Shown: positions 44,077 through 53,474 of the stretch, in pieces
How the letters are laid out: each line of letters begins with the position of its first letter
How positions within the stretch are numbered: position 1 is the stretch's first letter
Origin: Gemmobacter sp034519525
GTDB taxonomy: Bacteria; Pseudomonadota; Alphaproteobacteria; Rhodobacterales; Rhodobacteraceae
DNA length: 64,000 bases
NCBI GenBank assembly: GCA_034519525.1
Contig: JAXHOJ010000037.1
Span: forward strand, 1-64,000
Direction: 5' to 3'
Notes under the pieces: model-generated
What the model was told of the DNA's origin: nothing
Database searches by the model: none
What the model saw: only the letters and a program-made list of their open reading frames with translations
Position numbers and translations under genes: made by a program

Positions 44077-46272
44077 ATGCGGCAAGAGCTTCCACAAACC
44101 CGCGATCTGGTGCTGATCGGGGGGGGCCATGCCCACGCACTTGTGGCGCGGATGTGGGGCATGACGCCGCTGCCGGGGGTGCGGGTGACCATCATCAACC
44201 CCGGCCCGGTCGCGCCCTATACCGGGATGCTGCCCGGCCATATCGCGGGTCATTACGACAAGTCGGATCTGATGATAGATCTGGTGCGGCTGGCCCGGTT
44301 TGCCGGGGCGCGGCTGATCCTGGACCGGGTGACGGGGATCGACCGCCGGGCAAAACGCGTGATCCTGCAGGACCGCCCGCCCATCAGCTATGATGTGGCC
44401 AGCATCGACATCGGCATTTCGTCGGATCTGCCCGATCTGCCGGGCTATGCGGGCAATGCGGTTTCCGCAAAACCGCTTGGCCATTATGCCGAAAGCTGGG
44501 AGGCGTTTGTGGCGCAAGGCCTGCCCCGGCCCCGGCTGGTGGTGATCGGCGCGGGCATCGGCGGGGTGGAGCTGGCGCTGGCCTCGGCCTACCGGCTGCG
44601 GCAGGCGGGGGCTGATCCGCAGATCACGCTGATCGACCGGGCGGCAGGGGCGCTGCCCCATATCGGCGCCGGGGCGCGGCAGGCCCTGCTGGCCGAACTG
44701 GCGGCGGCAGGCATTGCGCTGATGACCGGGGTGGCCCCGGCAGAGCTGCGGCCCGGTGCGGTTGTGCTGGAGGATGGCCATGTGGAGACGGCGGATTTCA
44801 TCCTGTCGGTGGCAGGCAGCCGCCCGCAGCGCTGGCTGGCCGAAACCCGGCTGGCGCTGCATGAGGGGTTCGTGGCGGTCGGCTCGACCCTGCAAACCTC
44901 GGATCCGGTGATTTTTGCGGTGGGCGATTGCGCGCATATGCTGCATGCGCCACGACCCAAGGCCGGGGTCTTTGCCGTGCGGCAGGCGCCGGTGCTGCAT
45001 CATAACCTGCGGGTCAGCCTGTCGGAAACCGGGCAGTTCCGCGAATATAATCCGCAGCGCGATTACCTGAAACTGGTGTCGACCGGGCGGCAGAATGCGG
45101 TGGCTGACAAGCTGGGCCTGAAACTGTCGCATCCTGTGCTGTGGCGCTGGAAAGACCGGATCGACCGGCGGTTCATGGCGATGTTCCGCGATTACCCGGC
45201 CATGCCCACCGATGCGCTGCCCAGCCCGGCGGCCGCCGGTCTGGCTGAGGTTCTGGGGCCGAAAGCCCTGTGTGGCGGCTGTGGCGCCAAGGTGGGGGCC
45301 GAAGATCTGGCCCTGGCGCTGTCGGCCCTGCCCGATCCGCGCAACCCCGCCGTGCTGACCGGGCCGGGCGATGACGCCGCCGTGATCCGCCGGGCAGAAG
45401 GGTTGCAGGTGCTGACCACAGATCACCTGCGCGCCTTCACGGCCGATCACGGGCTTATGGCGCAGATTGCGGCGATCCATGCCATGGGGGATATCTGGGC
45501 GATGGGCGCGCGGCCCGAGGCGGCGCTGGCGCAGATCACCCTGCCCCGCCTGTCGCCCCGGCTGCAGGCCGAAACCCTGCGCGAGATCATGGCGATGGCT
45601 GCCGCCACCTTTACCGCCGCCGGGGCAGACATTGTGGGCGGTCACACCTCTGTGGAGGCAGAGCTGACCATCGGCTTTACGGTCACCGGCCTGACCCACC
45701 GCGCAATCACCAAGGGCGGCGCGCAGGCGGGCGATGTGTTGCTGCTGACGAAACCGCTGGGCACCGGCACGATTCTGGCCGCCGAAATGGCAGGGCACCG
45801 CAGCCCGAAGCTGCAGCTGGGCGAGGCGCTGGCCGCGGCGCTGGCCTCCATGACTGCCGCGCCCATCGCGGCGGCGGCGATCCTGCGCGATCACGCGACA
45901 GCGATGACGGATGTGACGGGCTTTGGCCTTGCAGGCCATCTGTGGGAAATCTGCCAGGCGTCCTTCCTTGCGGTAGAACTGGATCTGGCGGCGGTTCCGC
46001 TGCTGCCGGGCGCCGCACAGCTGGCAGCCGAAGGTCTGGCCTCGACGCTGGCGCCCGCCAATCGCGCGGCGCTGATCGGCCATATCGCCCTGCCCGATAC
46101 ACCTGCCGCAGCCCTGCTGTTTGATCCACAGACGGCCGGCGGCTTTCTGGCCGCCGTGCCCGCCGATCAGGCCAGATCTGTGCTGATGGCGCTGCAGACC
46201 GCGGGCAGCCCGGCGGCAATCATCGGGCGGCTGCTGGCGGCCAAGCCGAAGATCACCGTCCTGTCGCGCTGA
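44077..46272 (+). CDS. selD: Selenide, water dikinase fused to an NADH-dehydrogenase-like domain
   Basis: SelD makes selenophosphate from selenide and ATP. Residues about 1-375 form a two-dinucleotide-fold FAD/NAD(P) domain (LVLIGGGHAHALVARMWG; VVIGAGIGGVELALASAY; VFAVGDCAHM). Residues about 385-731 are SelD, with the catalytic region LCGGCGAKVGAEDL holding Cys402 and Lys405. ATP-binding sequences follow (DDAAVIRR and GGHTSVEAELTIGFTVTG). The fusion is known in several alphaproteobacteria and cyanobacteria, and may help deliver or reduce selenium. It ends 20 bp inside mnmH on the other strand. Confidence 0.94.
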   Translation: MRQELPQTRDLVLIGGGHAHALVARMWGMTPLPGVRVTIINPGPVAPYTGMLPGHIAGHYDKSDLMIDLVRLARFAGARLILDRVTGIDRRAKRVILQDRPPISYDVASIDIGISSDLPDLPGYAGNAVSAKPLGHYAESWEAFVAQGLPRPRLVVIGAGIGGVELALASAYRLRQAGADPQITLIDRAAGALPHIGAGARQALLAELAAAGIALMTGVAPAELRPGAVVLEDGHVETADFILSVAGSRPQRWLAETRLALHEGFVAVGSTLQTSDPVIFAVGDCAHMLHAPRPKAGVFAVRQAPVLHHNLRVSLSETGQFREYNPQRDYLKLVSTGRQNAVADKLGLKLSHPVLWRWKDRIDRRFMAMFRDYPAMPTDALPSPAAAGLAEVLGPKALCGGCGAKVGAEDLALALSALPDPRNPAVLTGPGDDAAVIRRAEGLQVLTTDHLRAFTADHGLMAQIAAIHAMGDIWAMGARPEAALAQITLPRLSPRLQAETLREIMAMAAATFTAAGADIVGGHTSVEAELTIGFTVTGLTHRAITKGGAQAGDVLLLTKPLGTGTILAAEMAGHRSPKLQLGEALAAALASMTAAPIAAAAILRDHATAMTDVTGFGLAGHLWEICQASFLAVELDLAAVPLLPGAAQLAAEGLASTLAPANRAALIGHIALPDTPAAALLFDPQTAGGFLAAVPADQARSVLMALQTAGSPAAIIGRLLAAKPKITVLSR

Positions 46273-47317
46273 TCTGGGCCACGCCGGCCGCCACCTGCAC
46301 CGCCAGCGCGGGCAGGGTGTCCGGGCCAAGCCCCGTTGCGGGCACCGGCAGCATGGGCACCGCCATCCGCGCCCGGTGCTTGGCATAGCGCGGGTCATAG
46401 TGCCGGGCCATCAGATCCGCCGCCAGTTCGGCAAACCGTGCCGCACCTGCCAGCGCCTGCCAGCCTTCGATCACCTCGGCCGGGTGCAGCGGGCGCAGCC
46501 GGTCCAGGATCCCCGCCAGCCGCAGCGGATCGGCCACCAGATCGCCATAGGCGCGCGTCAGATAGGCGGCCCGCGCCTCCAGCGGGGCCACGATCTCCAC
46601 CCGCGGGGCTTCGACCATGGCGCGCCACAGCCGGGGCGGCAGGCGGCAGTTGCCAACCTTGGAGCTTTCGGCCTCCACCACCACCGGGCGCGTCGGGTCC
46701 AGCCGCGCGAGCGCCAGGGCCAGCGCGCCCTCAAAGGCCTTTTGCGAAGGCTGCCCGCCCGGCATCGCCCCGAACAGCGATCCGCGATGCCGCGCCAGCC
46801 CTTCCAGGTCGATCACCTGCATCCCAAGGCCCGCCAGCAGGGCCAGAACCTCGGTCTTGGCGGCGCCGGTATTGCCATCCAGCACGACCACCGGGCTGGA
46901 AACCGGGCGATCATAGACCTGCTCGACCACCAGCCGCCGCCAGGTCTTGTAACCACCCTCGATCACATCGGCGCGCCAGCCGATCTGTTTCAGGATGGTG
47001 GCGAAAGACCCCGACCGCTGCCCGCCGCGCCAGCAATAGACCAGGGGCTTCCAGCCGCCCTCCATATCGGCCAGCGGCCCTTGCAGATGGGCTGCCGCAT
47101 TCTTTGCCACCAGCGCACCACCGACCTTGCGCGCCTTGAACGGGCTTTCCTGCTTGTAGATCGTGCCCACCAGCGCGCGTTCGTCATCATCCAGCACCGG
47201 CAGGCTGATGGCGCCCGGCACATGATCTTCGGCCCATTCGGCGGGGGAGCGCACGTCGATGATGGTATCAAAGCCGAGATCGGCAATCTGCGTCAGGTGG
47301 GTCAGGGCAACTGTCAT
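46253..47317 (-). CDS. mnmH: tRNA 2-selenouridine synthase
   Basis: MnmH replaces the sulfur of 2-thiouridine at tRNA wobble position 34 by selenium from selenophosphate. The 354 residues carry an N-terminal rhodanese domain with catalytic Cys95 in YCWRGGQRSGS. A P-loop domain follows, with the Walker A-like DGNTGAAKTEVL at about residue 136. It is convergent with selD and overlaps it by 20 bp. The two genes are functionally linked. selA/selB are not in the window. Confidence 0.95.
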   Translation of the reverse strand: MTVALTHLTQIADLGFDTIIDVRSPAEWAEDHVPGAISLPVLDDDERALVGTIYKQESPFKARKVGGALVAKNAAAHLQGPLADMEGGWKPLVYCWRGGQRSGSFATILKQIGWRADVIEGGYKTWRRLVVEQVYDRPVSSPVVVLDGNTGAAKTEVLALLAGLGMQVIDLEGLARHRGSLFGAMPGGQPSQKAFEGALALALARLDPTRPVVVEAESSKVGNCRLPPRLWRAMVEAPRVEIVAPLEARAAYLTRAYGDLVADPLRLAGILDRLRPLHPAEVIEGWQALAGAARFAELAADLMARHYDPRYAKHRARMAVPMLPVPATGLGPDTLPALAVQVAAGVAQISATGR

Positions 47318-47366
47318 GACATGACCTTATCCGTGGCTGTCCGGTTCTTCAAACCCTGCCTTCCCC

Positions 47367-47388
47367 CTTCCTCTTGGCAAAAATACCC
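47367..47388 (-). repeat. TATTTGG intergenic repeat, copy D
   Basis: On the minus strand GGGTATTTTTGCCAAGAGGAAG, the CCAAGAGG subtype, starting 10 bp after the argE stop. No GC hairpin fits in between. Confidence 0.65.
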
Positions 47389-47397
47389 ATTGCGCGT

Positions 47398-48564
47398 TCA
47401 GAACCCCGCGAAACAGCGGTCGGTCAGCGCCTGCAGCATCGCCGTGCCGCGCGCCATCTGTTCCACCGTCACATATTCATCCGGCTTGTGGCCCTGCGCC
47501 ATGCTGCCCGGGCCGCAGATCACCGTGGGAATCCCCAGATGCTGCGAGAACAGCCCGCCCTCGGTGCCGAAGGCCACCTTGATGGTGCCATTCGCCCCGG
47601 TCAGCCCCTTGACGAAATTCACCACCGCCGCATCCGAGGGTGTGCCCAGCCCCGGGTAATCCCACAGCCGTTCCACCGTGATTGCCGCCTCGGGGAATTC
47701 GGCGCGCAGAGGGGCCAGGATGGATTCGGCCGCCGCGCGCAGATCGGCGATCAGCGCCTCGGGGTCGTCGCCAGCCAGGCTGCGGATCTCGAAATCCAGC
47801 GTGGCGCGGTTGGGCACGATATTGACCTGCACCCCGCCCTGCATCTTGCCGACATGGAGCGTGGTATAGGGCACGTCATAATCCCCATCGCGCAGCCCGT
47901 TCGCCGCCACCCGCGCCTGCAAAGCCCGCACGGCATTAAGGAAATCCGCCGCCAGATGCAGTGCGTTCAGCGCCAGCGGTGCCAGCGCCGAATGGCCCTC
48001 GCGCCCCAGACAGGTCGCCCGCAGCGCCACCTTGCCCTTGTGGCCGGTGGCCACCTGCATGGCTGTGGGCTCGCCCACGATGCAGAAGCGCGGTTTCACC
48101 GGCGCCTGTGCCAGCATATCGACCATGGAGCGCACGCCCATGCAGCCGATTTCCTCGTCGTAAGACAGTGCCAGATGCATCGGCACCGCCAGCCTTTCGC
48201 CCGCCCGCTGCCGCGTCGCCGCCTGGAGCATCGCGTCAATCGCCAGCGCGCAGAAGCCCTTCATGTCGGCGGCCCCCCGGCCATAGAACCGCCCGTCTTC
48301 CTCGGTCAGGCGGAAGGGCGGTTTGGTCCAGGCCTGCCCCTCTACCGGCACCACATCGGTATGGCCCGACAGCATCACCCCGCCCACACCTTCCGGCCCG
48401 AGTGTGGCGAACAGATTGGCCTTGGGCCCGCCCGGCTCGGGGATCAGGGTTGCGGCAATGCCTGCCTCTGCCAGCAGGGCCTGAACATACAGCATCAGGT
48501 CGATATTCGGCCTGGCACTTACCGTATCGAATTGCATCAGCTGGTCGAAAATCGCGCGCATCAT
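47398..48564 (-). CDS. argE: Acetylornithine deacetylase
   Basis: An M20 zinc peptidase-type enzyme that deacetylates N-acetylornithine in arginine synthesis. The 388 residues show the metal-binding SGHTDVVP (about 64-71) and GRGAADMKGF, the catalytic Glu pair in DEEIGCMG, and VICGPGSMAQGHKPDEY at the end. A double ATG is at the start (48564 and 48561). Relatives such as succinyl-diaminopimelate desuccinylase are less likely by the length and the DEEIGC motif. Confidence 0.9.
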   Translation of the reverse strand: MMRAIFDQLMQFDTVSARPNIDLMLYVQALLAEAGIAATLIPEPGGPKANLFATLGPEGVGGVMLSGHTDVVPVEGQAWTKPPFRLTEEDGRFYGRGAADMKGFCALAIDAMLQAATRQRAGERLAVPMHLALSYDEEIGCMGVRSMVDMLAQAPVKPRFCIVGEPTAMQVATGHKGKVALRATCLGREGHSALAPLALNALHLAADFLNAVRALQARVAANGLRDGDYDVPYTTLHVGKMQGGVQVNIVPNRATLDFEIRSLAGDDPEALIADLRAAAESILAPLRAEFPEAAITVERLWDYPGLGTPSDAAVVNFVKGLTGANGTIKVAFGTEGGLFSQHLGIPTVICGPGSMAQGHKPDEYVTVEQMARGTAMLQALTDRCFAGF

Positions 48565-48699
48565 GTTTCTCCGTTGCCGGTATATGGTTAGACAAAAGCG
48601 GCGCGAAGGAAAGGCCGATTGCGCCAAAGCGGTGGTTCGGGCTTTCCTTCGGCCCGCGCTTCCGCCAGTCTGGCCACGCCTGACCGGAGCCTGCCCCCC

Positions 48700-49353
48700 A
48701 TGCGCCTTGAGCCTTTGCGTCCATTTCTGACCGCCGCCTTTCTGGCCACCCTGCCGCTTGCCGCCTCTGCCGATCCGATGGGCGCCGTGGGCCAGCTGGT
48801 GCTGGGCCATGCGCTGTTTGCCGAAGGCGAGGCCAGCCGTGACGGGCTGGCGCTGATCGCCGGGGCCCGGCTGGCAGGGGGCGTGAAGATCGGCATCGTG
48901 GAACGCGAGATGCAGACGGAAGGCCCGGCCGCCGAAGCCGCTGCTGCCGCCGCAGCCCCGCGCAATGCGGTGCAGATGATGGCCAGCGCGCGAGCCGCCG
49001 TCGCGGCGGACGAGACGTTGTCCTTTCTGGTGATATCCGCCGAATCCCTGCTGGCCGTTCTGCCTGCGGCAGAGGCCCGCGCCAGTGCGGCGCAGATCGG
49101 CCCGGGGCAAAGCCATATCTGGCGCCTGCCTGCCGATGGTGGGGCCGCGCTGGATATCGGGGTGGTGGATGATGGCGGATCTGGCCTGCAGTTACAGGTG
49201 GTCGCGGCGAAGGGGGACGAGGCGCCACAGGTTCTGTGCCACGCCACGGCGCTGCCGTTGTGCCGGATCTTGTTGCCAGAAAGCGGCTTTGTCGATGTGA
49301 CGGTGCGCAATCCTGGGTCAGAGCCGGAGAATTATCTGCTGGTCACCAACTGA
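48700..49353 (+). CDS. Secreted hypothetical protein
   Basis: A 217-residue protein with a Sec signal peptide (MRLEPLRPFLTAAFLATLPLAASA, cleavage before DPMGAVGQ). It has no known family that I recognise. An Ala-rich spacer (EAAAAAAAP) at about 85-95 separates a helical first half from a likely beta-rich second half. The second half has two Cys in VLCHATALPLCRI that could pair. It is probably periplasmic. Confidence 0.6.
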   Translation: MRLEPLRPFLTAAFLATLPLAASADPMGAVGQLVLGHALFAEGEASRDGLALIAGARLAGGVKIGIVEREMQTEGPAAEAAAAAAAPRNAVQMMASARAAVAADETLSFLVISAESLLAVLPAAEARASAAQIGPGQSHIWRLPADGGAALDIGVVDDGGSGLQLQVVAAKGDEAPQVLCHATALPLCRILLPESGFVDVTVRNPGSEPENYLLVTN

Positions 49354-49389
49354 TCTGGGCGAAGTCGCCACCGGGGATCATCCGGTCGC

Positions 49390-49545
49390 AGTTGACCATC
49401 CGATAAAATACTTTCCTGCCAGACTGGCGATGGTGATGCCTGCGGGCCTGATCTGGCCTGCATCGCCCACCGGCTCCCTTTCGGTGGTCGCTTGCGATCC
49501 CCAGCACCTGCCCCGCCGCGTTGCCGCGACGGGGCTTTTTCGTGC
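49390..49545 (+). ncRNA. Candidate small RNA with terminator
   Basis: The gap between 49354 and 49547 has no ORF but is structured. TTGACC at 49394 and GATAAAATACTTT suggest a promoter. A hairpin GATGC...GCATC follows at about 49434-49463, then CCACCG...CGGTGG (about 49466-49487). Last comes GCCCCG...CGGGGC with CGCG inner arms and TTTTT (49510-49540). It resembles a short independent transcript. It could also be the end of the upstream gene's mRNA. Confidence 0.3.
49510..49540 (+). terminator. Intrinsic terminator
   Basis: GCCCCG with CGGGGC and CGCG/CGCG inner pairs, followed by five T. It ends 8 bp before the stop of the convergent permease gene. Confidence 0.75.
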
Positions 49546-49547
49546 CA

Positions 49548-52058
49548 TCAGTCGGCGTCGCGCAGCACCCGTGCGGGGCGGGCCGACAAGGGCCGCAAGG
49601 CGAAGCCCAACCCGGCCAGCAGCGTGGCCAGCACCCCGCCTGCAACGATTGCCAGCGCGGAAAGCGGCTCGAAACTGTATTCCGCCTCCATCACCCAGAC
49701 CATCACCGCCCAGCCCGCAATTGCCCCGGCGGCAATTGCCACGATACCGGCAGCCGCCCCCATCAGCGCCGCCCGCAAGGCAAAGCTGAGCAGGATACGC
49801 GCGCGGGTCGCCCCCAGCACCTTCAGCACCGCCGCCTCATAGACCCGGGCCCGCTCGCCTGCGGCGGCAGCACCGATAAGCACGACAAAGCCGGTGGCGA
49901 GCACGGCAGAGGCAGCCCATGCCGTGGCGGTGGCGATGGCATCCAGCGCCTCTGTCACCCGGTCGATGGCATCGCGCACCCTTATGGCGGTGATGTTCGG
50001 CCAGGTGCCTGCCAGATCGCGCAGGATGCGCGCCTCGTCCTCGGGTGGGGCATAAAGCGTGGCAATATGGGTATGCGGAGCCCCGGCCAGTGCCGCCGGG
50101 TTCAGCGTCATCACAAAGCCCATGCCGCCGGTGGCGAAATCAACCTCGCGCAGGCTGGTCACCGTGGCAGTGATGTCGCGACCCAGCACATTCAGCGTGA
50201 TGGTATCGCCCAGCACCAGCCCAATCTCGGCCGCCTCTTCCGCCGAAAAGCTGACCTGCGGGGCGCCGGTGTAATCGGCGGGCCACCATTCGCCCGCCAC
50301 GATCTGGGTACCCTCGGGCGGGCTGGCGGCATAGGTGATGCCGCGATCCCCGCGCACCACCCAATGTTCGCCCGCCACCTCGCGCGCGGGGCGGTCGTTG
50401 ATGCGGGTGATGACCGCGCGCAGCATCGGCGCGCTTTCCACACGGGAAATCGCCGGATCCGCCTTCACCTTGTCCAGAAAGCCCGCGATCTGATCATTCT
50501 GGATATCCACCATGAAATAGGCGGGCGCCCGGGCCGGCAGATCACGGTCGATGGCGGATCGCAGATTGGCGTCGATCTGCCCCACCGCCGCCAGCACCGA
50601 AAGGCCAAGACCGAGCGACAGCACAACCGAAACCGTCTCGCCCCGCTCTGCGCCCACGGCGCCCAGGGCGGCGCGCAGCGCCACGGCGCCCCGCACCCGA
50701 CGCCCGGCCCACCGCGCCAGCCGCCGCAGGCCAAGCGCCGCTAGCGTCAGCAACAGCAGCGCGCCAATCACGCCGCCCGCTGTTCCCAGCGCCAGTGTCC
50801 AGACGCCGGACAAAAGCACCGCCACCGCCACCAGAGCCACAGCCAGCCCGGCAATCGCCCCCATCATCACCGGACGGATGCGCCCGGCCTGCGCCGCCCC
50901 ACGATAGAGCGCCGCCGCGCGCAACTGCTCCACCCGGGCCAGTGGCCAGAGCGTGAACAGAAGCGCTGTCAGCAGGCCATAGAACCCGGCCTCGATCAGG
51001 GGTTGCGGATAGATGGCAAAGGCCACCGGAAAAGGCAGCGATGCCGCGATCAGCGGCCCTGCCAGCACCGGCGCCAGCGCCCCCAGCACAAGGCCAAGCG
51101 CCACCCCGATGCCCGCAAGTATACCAATCTGGATCAGATAGATCCGGAAGATCAGCCCGCCTTCCGCGCCCAGGGTTTTCAGCGTGGCAATCACCGGAAC
51201 CTTGCCTTCCAGATAGGCACGCACCGCGCTGGAGACCCCCACGCCCCCCACCGCCAGCCCGGCCAGCCCGACCAGCACCAGAAAGCTGCCCATCCTGTCG
51301 ACAAAGCGCTGCACGCCGGGGGCGGCCTCGCGCGAATCGCTCCACCGCAAGCCCTTGTCGGCAAAGCGCGCCTCGGCGGCGGCCTCCAGCCCTGCCAGAT
51401 CCGCCGCGGGCGGCAGCGCCAGCTTGTATTTGGTTTCGAACAGCGAGCCGGGCACCAGTAGCCCCGATTCGGCCAGATCCCCCGTCTGCACGATCATCGG
51501 CGGCCCCAGGCTGAAGCCGCCGCCCGTGCTGTCAGGCACCCGCAGCAGCGCGGCAGACAAGCGGAAGCTTTGCGCGCCCAGCGTGAACTGATCCCCCACC
51601 GTCAGCCCCAGCCGGTCGATCAGCACCGGATCAACCACCGCACCCGGCACACCCTCCACCGGGGCCAGAGCCTCTGCCAGAGGCAGAGGCGGGTCCAGCT
51701 GCACCGCGCCATACAGCGGATAGGCGGCATCCACCGCCTTGACCTGCGTCAGCCCACGTTCCGCCCCCACCACGATCATCGAGCGGAAATCGACCGTTTC
51801 GGCCACGCGCACCGCCGTCTGTGCCATCCAGGCGCGTTCATCCGCATCGGCAAAGCGATAGGTGAACTCCATCTCGGCATCGCCACCCAGCAAGATGGCC
51901 CCCTGCCCGTCCAGCCCGGCCTCGATGGCAGAGCGCACCATGCCCACGGCTGCAATCGCCGCCACCCCAAGGGCCAGACAGGCCAGAAAGATGCGAAAGC
52001 CACGGATACCGCCACGCAATTCCCGCCGCGCCAGCCGCGCCGCCAGTGACCAGCTCAT
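49548..52058 (-). CDS. FtsX-family ABC transporter permease (YbbP-like)
   Basis: An 836-residue membrane protein with two FtsX/MacB-type blocks. Helices are seen near the N-terminus (FLACLALGVAAIAAVGMV), at about 255-440, and in the last 130 residues (AASAVLATGFVVLIGAAAAGERARVYEAAVLKVLGA). Large periplasmic loops lie between them. It pairs with the ATPase gene, whose stop overlaps its start by 4 bp. In E. coli the ybbA-ybbP pair is beside tesA, as here. The substrate is unknown. Confidence 0.88.
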   Translation of the reverse strand: MSWSLAARLARRELRGGIRGFRIFLACLALGVAAIAAVGMVRSAIEAGLDGQGAILLGGDAEMEFTYRFADADERAWMAQTAVRVAETVDFRSMIVVGAERGLTQVKAVDAAYPLYGAVQLDPPLPLAEALAPVEGVPGAVVDPVLIDRLGLTVGDQFTLGAQSFRLSAALLRVPDSTGGGFSLGPPMIVQTGDLAESGLLVPGSLFETKYKLALPPAADLAGLEAAAEARFADKGLRWSDSREAAPGVQRFVDRMGSFLVLVGLAGLAVGGVGVSSAVRAYLEGKVPVIATLKTLGAEGGLIFRIYLIQIGILAGIGVALGLVLGALAPVLAGPLIAASLPFPVAFAIYPQPLIEAGFYGLLTALLFTLWPLARVEQLRAAALYRGAAQAGRIRPVMMGAIAGLAVALVAVAVLLSGVWTLALGTAGGVIGALLLLTLAALGLRRLARWAGRRVRGAVALRAALGAVGAERGETVSVVLSLGLGLSVLAAVGQIDANLRSAIDRDLPARAPAYFMVDIQNDQIAGFLDKVKADPAISRVESAPMLRAVITRINDRPAREVAGEHWVVRGDRGITYAASPPEGTQIVAGEWWPADYTGAPQVSFSAEEAAEIGLVLGDTITLNVLGRDITATVTSLREVDFATGGMGFVMTLNPAALAGAPHTHIATLYAPPEDEARILRDLAGTWPNITAIRVRDAIDRVTEALDAIATATAWAASAVLATGFVVLIGAAAAGERARVYEAAVLKVLGATRARILLSFALRAALMGAAAGIVAIAAGAIAGWAVMVWVMEAEYSFEPLSALAIVAGGVLATLLAGLGFALRPLSARPARVLRDAD

Positions 52059-52726
52059 GCTGCCACCCGGCCATCGACCAGCCGCACCACCCGGTCGCAT
52101 CGCGCGGCCAGATCGGCGGCATGGGTCACCAGAACCAGCGTCGCCCCGTGGCGGTCGCGCAGCCCGAACAGCAGATCCATGATCGCCGCCCCGTTCACAC
52201 CATCCAGATTGCCGGTCGGCTCGTCTGCCAGCAGGATCGCAGGTCTTGGCGCCGCCGCACGGGCCAGCGCAACCCGCTGCTGCTCGCCCCCCGACATCTG
52301 CGCCGGATAATGGTCGATCCGGCGGCCAAGCCCGACCGCCTGCAATTCGGCCTCTGCCCGGTCGAAGGCATCGCGATGTCCGGCCAGTTCCAACGGCACG
52401 GCCACGTTTTCCAGCGCGGTCATGGTGGGGATCAGGTGGAAAGACTGGAACACCACCCCCATATTCCCCCGACGGAAGCGCGCCAGCGCATCCTCGTCCA
52501 TCTTGCCCAGATCATGGCCCAAAGCCCGAACCTTGCCACCCGTCGCCCGCTCCAACCCGCCCATCAGCATCAGCAGCGACGATTTCCCGGACCCGGAAGG
52601 GCCAACCAGACCCACCGTCTCGCCCCGATCAACCGTCAGTGAGATACCCCGCAAAATCTCGACCGGCCCGGCATTTCCCGCCAATGTCAGCTGCGCATCG
52701 TCCAAAGCCAGAATCGGATCGCCCAT
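52055..52726 (-). CDS. ABC transporter ATP-binding protein (YbbA/LolD-like)
   Basis: A 223-residue ATPase. Walker A GPSGSGKSS, Q-loop VVFQSFHLI, signature MSGGEQQRVALARA, Walker B ILLADEPTGNLD and switch VTHAADLA are complete. The type is that of LolD and MacB, which pair with FtsX-fold permeases. Its ATG (52726) overlaps the ATG of divergent tesA (52725) in the sequence CATG. Confidence 0.9.
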   Translation of the reverse strand: MGDPILALDDAQLTLAGNAGPVEILRGISLTVDRGETVGLVGPSGSGKSSLLMLMGGLERATGGKVRALGHDLGKMDEDALARFRRGNMGVVFQSFHLIPTMTALENVAVPLELAGHRDAFDRAEAELQAVGLGRRIDHYPAQMSGGEQQRVALARAAAPRPAILLADEPTGNLDGVNGAAIMDLLFGLRDRHGATLVLVTHAADLAARCDRVVRLVDGRVAA

Positions 52727-53405
52727 GCCCTATGTCCCTCGCATTCTCTCTGCCCTCGGATATGGGGCGCCTGCCGTGCTTGGCAAAGCCTTCATAACGC
52801 TGGCGTTATCCTTTTCCGTCGCTTCGGCCGAACCGCTGACCATCGTGGCACTGGGGGATAGTCTGACAGCAGGCTATGGTCTGCCCGAGGGCGAGGGTTT
52901 CGTGCCGCAGCTGCAGGGCTGGCTGGCGGCGCAGGGATCGGATGCGCTGGTGGTGAATGCGGGCGTTTCGGGGGATACCTCGGCGGGCGGTCTGGCCCGG
53001 CTTGACTGGTCGCTGACGCCGGAAACCGATGCGCTGATCGTGGCGCTGGGGGGCAATGATCTGCTGCGCGGGCTGGACCCGGCCACCACCCGCAGCAATC
53101 TGGAGGCGATCCTGACCAAGGCCGCGGCCCGCAGCCTGCCGGTTCTGCTGATCGGCCTGCCGGGGCCTGCCAATTTCGGGGCGGACTGGAAGGCCGAATT
53201 CGATGCGATCTTCCCCGATCTGGCGACCCGCTTCGATACATTGCTGGAACCGAATTTCATGGCGGGTCTTGGCGCCCAGGATCCCGGCGCGGCGCGGGCA
53301 CTGTTTCAGGGTGATGGCATCCACCCCAATGCCGAAGGCGTGAAACGCATCGTGGCGCAGATCGGCCCGCAGGTTCAGGCGCTGCTCGCCCGGGCGGGCA
53401 GCTGA
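52725..53405 (+). CDS. tesA: Arylesterase / acyl-CoA thioesterase I-like SGNH hydrolase
   Basis: An extracytoplasmic GDSL-type hydrolase, 226 residues. The nucleophile is Ser46 in VALGDSLTAGYGL. The oxyanion Gly and Asn are in VSGDTS and LGGNDLLRG, and the Asp/His in DGIHPNAEG. A signal peptide precedes the mature start (FITLALSFSVASA). ATG at 52725 overlaps the ybbA start. A GTG at 52776 would give a shorter, more typical signal peptide. Confidence 0.9.
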   Translation: MPYVPRILSALGYGAPAVLGKAFITLALSFSVASAEPLTIVALGDSLTAGYGLPEGEGFVPQLQGWLAAQGSDALVVNAGVSGDTSAGGLARLDWSLTPETDALIVALGGNDLLRGLDPATTRSNLEAILTKAAARSLPVLLIGLPGPANFGADWKAEFDAIFPDLATRFDTLLEPNFMAGLGAQDPGAARALFQGDGIHPNAEGVKRIVAQIGPQVQALLARAGS

Positions 53406-53474
53406 AGCGCGCCCCCAACCGTCCGGCCCCCTGCGGTTGGCGCGCCGTTTTGCCACCCCGCCTGCCGCCTGTCT

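Noticed and set aside
41910..46398. Long open frames opposite the hydantoinase A gene and selD
   Set aside because: The sense strands have complete catalytic motifs. The antisense frames are His/Gln/Arg-rich shadows.
49436..49540. 4.5S (SRP) or 6S RNA in this gap
   Set aside because: The conserved GGAAGGAAGCAGCC-type loop of SRP RNA is absent and the central open bubble of 6S RNA cannot be seen.
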